From positions 2,800,001-2,864,000 of the forward strand of contig JAVTVX010000002.1 of the NCBI GenBank assembly GCA_033439265.1: a stretch of DNA of 64,000 nt. Reading direction: 5' to 3'. The notes beneath the pieces are model-generated. The model had not been told where the DNA came from, did no database searches, and worked only from the letters and a program-made list of their open reading frames with translations. This DNA is from Dillenia suffruticosa (taxonomy: Eukaryota > Streptophyta > Magnoliopsida > Dilleniales > Dilleniaceae). Positions 60,403 to 64,000 of the stretch are shown here, piece after piece (the first letter of the stretch is position 1; each line of letters begins with the position of its first letter). The position numbers and the translations under genes are program-made.

Positions 60403-63400
60403 TTCCTCCCCCCTTTAAGGATCCTTGTCCCCAAGGATAAAATCTGGATGGGACTTGGTAAAGCGCCATTCATTTTCCCAAGTTGCGTCTTCTTTTGGAG
60501 CTCCTTTCCACTTGATTAAAACTTCGGACTTTGGACGATATATTACTTTTTGAATGACTCGTCGATCAAGTACAGCTTCAGGTTGTGGAAGCAAATTGGA
60601 ATCATCAGACACCGATGGAGGTTGACTCGAAATTGGGGAGTGTAGAGGACCCAAATGTTTGCGTAGCATGCTAACATGAAACACAATGTGAATTTGAGAA
60701 TTTGGTGGAAGAGATAACCGATATGCCACTGTACCCACTTTTTCAATTATCTGATAAGGACTATAAAAACGAGGAGCCAATTTCATTGAAGCTCGAAAGG
60801 CCACAGAAGTTTGACGATAGGGTTGGAGCTTGAGATACACATAGTCGCCAATATCAAAAGAGACTTCTCGTCGTTTTTGATTTGCTTGACATTTCATTCT
60901 TTGACTGGCCATTGAAAGGTTGTAACGGAGTTCACGTAGAATGGTGTCACGATCACACAGGTACTCATCAACTGCTTGAACGCGGGAGGTGCCTGGAATG
61001 TAAGTTAGCAGATGTGGGGGTGGAATGCTATAGACAGCTTCATACGGCGTCATTTTGGTGGATGAATGGATGGATGTATTGTAGTTGAACTCAGCCCAAG
61101 GAATCCATTCAGACCACTTTCGGGGTTGATCACATGCAAAACATCGCAAGTATTGTTCCAAAATGCGGTTCACTACCTCGGTTTGGCCGTCCGTCTGGGG
61201 TGGTAACTTGAACTCATGCACAGCTTAATTCCATGTAACTGGAATAGTATTTGCCAAAAAGAACTGATAAATACCTTATCTCGATCACTGACAATGGATG
61301 TTGGGATGCCGTGGAGGCGGACGATGTTGGCAATAAATGCTTTAGCCACTGTAATCGCAGTGTATGGGTGCTTTAAAGTAACAAAATGGGCATATTTTGT
61401 TAGGCGATCAACCACCACCATGATAACTGAATAACCATTGGACAACGGTAGTCTTTCGATAAAATCCATTGACACCTCAATCCACATCTGGGTTGAAATG
61501 GGTAATGGTTGAAGTAAGCCGGCTGGTTTCATGCAATCAATTTTGTACCTCTGACATGTGTCACATTGCTGTAGAAATTCCTTCACTATTTGGCGCATGT
61601 TAGGCCAACAAAAACTGAGCTTGATACAAGAAAGGGTTTTATGGAATCCAAAATGCCCACCGATTGGAGATGAGTGGCAGTCTGCAATGATTTGCTGGAT
61701 TAAGGTTGAAGTGGGACTCAAGTAGATTTTGTCATTCTTGAACCAAACTCCATCACGCTGCATTAGATGTTGGAGTGATTGTGTATAACTCAACTTCTTA
61801 TAGAAAGGGTCTTGTTGCACTTCCTCTTGCAACCACCAATCTGCATGTGGCATTGAGATGGATGTGAACTAAAATTCAACCACACGAGAAAGGGAGTCCG
61901 CAGCTTGATTTTTCGACCCACACTTGTATTCAATTACATAATCATACCCAAGGATCTTTGGAAGCCATCGAGTTTGTGCAGGAGTGGTAATCCGCTGCTC
62001 TAGTAAATACTTAAGGCTCTTTTGGTCAGTGCGGACTATAAATGGCTTGCCAAGGAGATATGGAGGCCATCTTCGAATTGACTTAACAACGGCCAACATT
62101 TCTTTTTCATAAGTAGACAACAACAAAGTTGATCCTTTTAAAGCCTCACTAAAATAAGCTATTGGCCGATCATTTTGAGAAAGTACAGCTCCAATTCCGA
62201 CCCCGCTAGAATCACATTCAATCACAAATTGTCGAGAAAAATCAGGAAAACATAGGATCGGTGGAGAAGTTAGTGCTTCCTTTAACTTATTAAAGGTGAG
62301 GTCGGCTTCCTTACTCCATTTAAATCCTTCCTTAGACAAGAGTTGATTTAATGGAGCTGCTATACTTCCGAAGTGGCGAATGAATTTGCGATAGTACCCG
62401 GCCAACCCAAGAAACCCATGCACTTCCCTTCTTGTCGTCGGAATTGGCCATTCAAGAACAGTTTGTATTTTGGTTGGGTCTACAACCACTCTATGTTCTG
62501 AAATGATGTGGCCCAAATAGTCCACCTGAGAAACACCAAACCTGCACTTTGTTTCTTTAGCAAATAGTTGGTTAGTTTTTAAAATAGTGAGGACTATTCG
62601 GAGATGCGACAGATGCTCTTCCCACGTTCGTGAGTACACCAGGATGTCGTCAAAGAAAACCAAAATAAATTTTCTGAGATAGGGTCGAAAGAGATCGTTC
62701 ATGAGACTTTGAAAGGTGGAGAGTGCATTGGTGAGGCCGAATGGCATCACCACAAATTCATAATGCCCTTCACGTGTTCTAAAGGCTGTTTTTGAGATAT
62801 CCTCCTCGTGTACTCGAATCTGGTGATATCCAGCCTTCAAGTCTAATTTGGAGAAGAATTTGGCTCCATGAAGCTCATCAAGGAGTTCATCAATGACTGG
62901 AATTGGATATTTATCCTTGACTGTAATACAGTTCAAAGCTCGGTAGTCAACACAAAAGCGCCAATCTTCATCTGCCTTTTTGACCAATAGGACAGGCGAT
63001 GAAAATGGACTATTACTGGGCCTTATCAATTTTGATTGCAGTAATTCTCTTACCATCTTCTCTATTTCAATCTTTTGGTAGTAAGGGTATCGATATGGTC
63101 TGACACTCACAGGTTCGGTGTTTGGTTGTAATGGAATGCTTTGATCATGTAATCTTTTTGGGGGTATGCCAGTGGGTGATTCAAATACTTTAGAGAATTC
63201 AGTTAGAATGTGGGATATGTCAGGTGGATGGGAGCTTGATTGAGTAGTATTTGAAGATAGTGAGATTTGAAATAGGAATCCAGTACCTTGAAGACAATGG
63301 AATTCCTTATCAGATAAGGCTTCTAAAGTTCCTTGCGTGAGACCGTGGAACGTGTGTGACTCTCCTCCAACCTTGCAGGTCATGGTTAATTGCTTGTAGT

Positions 63401-64000
63401 CCATCTCTATTGGTCCAAGAGTCTCCAGCCATTGTACTCCTAAAACCAATTGACAAGCTGCCACAGGAAGTACGTAATAATCAGCAGTAATGGGTTTACT
63501 TTGAAGGTATACGGAAGAGCTTTGCATTGACCTATGCATTCTATTTGATCACGGTTGGCAATCATGACTTGAAACTTTTTATTCCGCAGAACGGGTAATG
63601 CAAACTTGGTGACTATGGCTTGATCAATGAAATTATGGGTGCTGCCCCCATCAATAAGTACAGTCACATTTTTGTTTCTTAGTTTACCCAGTACACGGAT
63701 GGTTTGTGGGTGACTAGCTCTAGAAATAGCATGAAAGGAAATCTCAGGCATGACTTCTAGATAATGAGGTCCTGTTTCAGTTTGTTCATCTTTGTCATCA
63801 CTCGAGTGATTGACATCTTCCATCATGAATAATTGCGGCCGTTGACATCGATGACCTGGGAGGAACTTCTCATTACAATAGTAGTACAATCCTTTCTCTC
63901 GACATTCCTTTGCCTCTTGATTGGTGATTCGTCAAAAGGTGGTTGGATTAGCATTTGCATTTGAATTCCCATGCTGGACTGGTGGAGGACCCAAGACTCC
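60403..64000 (-). mobile_element. Ty3/gypsy chromovirus, gag-pol 3' part, broken and cut by the window edge
   Basis: Domains in order on the minus strand: end of gag with a zinc knuckle (CNEKFLPGHRC, 63880-63840; its first Cys is Tyr), and aspartic protease (VLIDGGSTHNFID). Reverse transcriptase follows (KLDLKAGYHQIRV, MPFGLTNA, catalytic VFFDDILVYS), then RNase H (IECDSSGVGIGAVLSQ). Integrase has an HHCC finger (HFGFHK, CDTCQRY) and a DDE core (SMDFIERL, VSDRDKVF, VVNRILEQ). The C-terminal chromodomain-like part is VLIKWKG..EDATWENEW, ending at 60415. Lesions: TGA at 63932-63934, a frameshift near 63512 in the protease region, TAG at 61869-61871 between RNase H and integrase, and a one-base loss near 61213 inside the integrase core. 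The short LTR, FFDD motif and chromodomain suggest a Reina-like chromovirus. It cannot move on its own. Confidence 0.88.

Overview
The window is nuclear DNA of a flowering plant, most likely a eudicot. The genes have introns with AT-rich, GT..AG-bounded sequence, and the spacers are AT-rich with many (CT)n/(GA)n leaders. The proteins are typical of plants: a plastid-targeted sugar-phosphate translocator, a tryptophan synthase beta chain with a transit-like N-terminus, F-box/LRR/FBD proteins and a glutamine-dumper-like sequence. The species cannot be told from the sequence alone.

Layout. (1) 0.5-3.5 kb, minus: a complete four-exon pantothenate synthetase gene. (2) 4-34 kb: an F-box/LRR/FBD cluster, all on the plus strand. 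Three copies look intact (17.8, 24.9 and 31.9 kb). One is nearly full length but broken (5.1 kb). Two are fragments (12.3 and 30.2 kb). The full-length copies share the layout of a large first exon, a 144-nt second exon and a short FBD exon, and two of them also share a homologous 5' leader intron, so they arose by local duplication. Between them lie a 1.2-kb terminal-inverted-repeat element, a SINE with a target-site duplication, a Pack-MULE-like element that carries a glutamine-dumper-like gene, an antisense aspartic-protease pseudogene, a LINE RNase H fragment and an anonymous two-exon coding start. A ~420-bp near-perfect inverted repeat lies 45 bp after the stop codon of the last F-box gene. 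(3) 35.1-37.4 kb: two short LTR elements in tandem, with three LTRs and two internal regions that encode a related unknown protein. (4) 40.1-45.3 kb, plus: glucose-6-phosphate/phosphate translocator in five exons. (5) 47.4-51.2 kb, minus: tryptophan synthase beta chain in five exons, convergent with the translocator. (6) 55.1-57.6 kb, minus: a septum-promoting (Spg1/Tem1-type) small GTPase in six exons. (7) 60.1-64.0 kb, minus: the 3' part of a broken Ty3/gypsy chromovirus that runs off the window edge.

The four conserved single genes (pantothenate synthetase, hexose-phosphate import, tryptophan synthesis, small GTPase) are ordinary housekeeping genes with no shared pathway or operon-like link. 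The F-box cluster is the accessory, fast-evolving part, and most of the transposon capture and gene decay is found there.

Exon boundaries were set by hand from splice motifs, reading-frame continuity and remembered family conservation. No alignment or database search was run.
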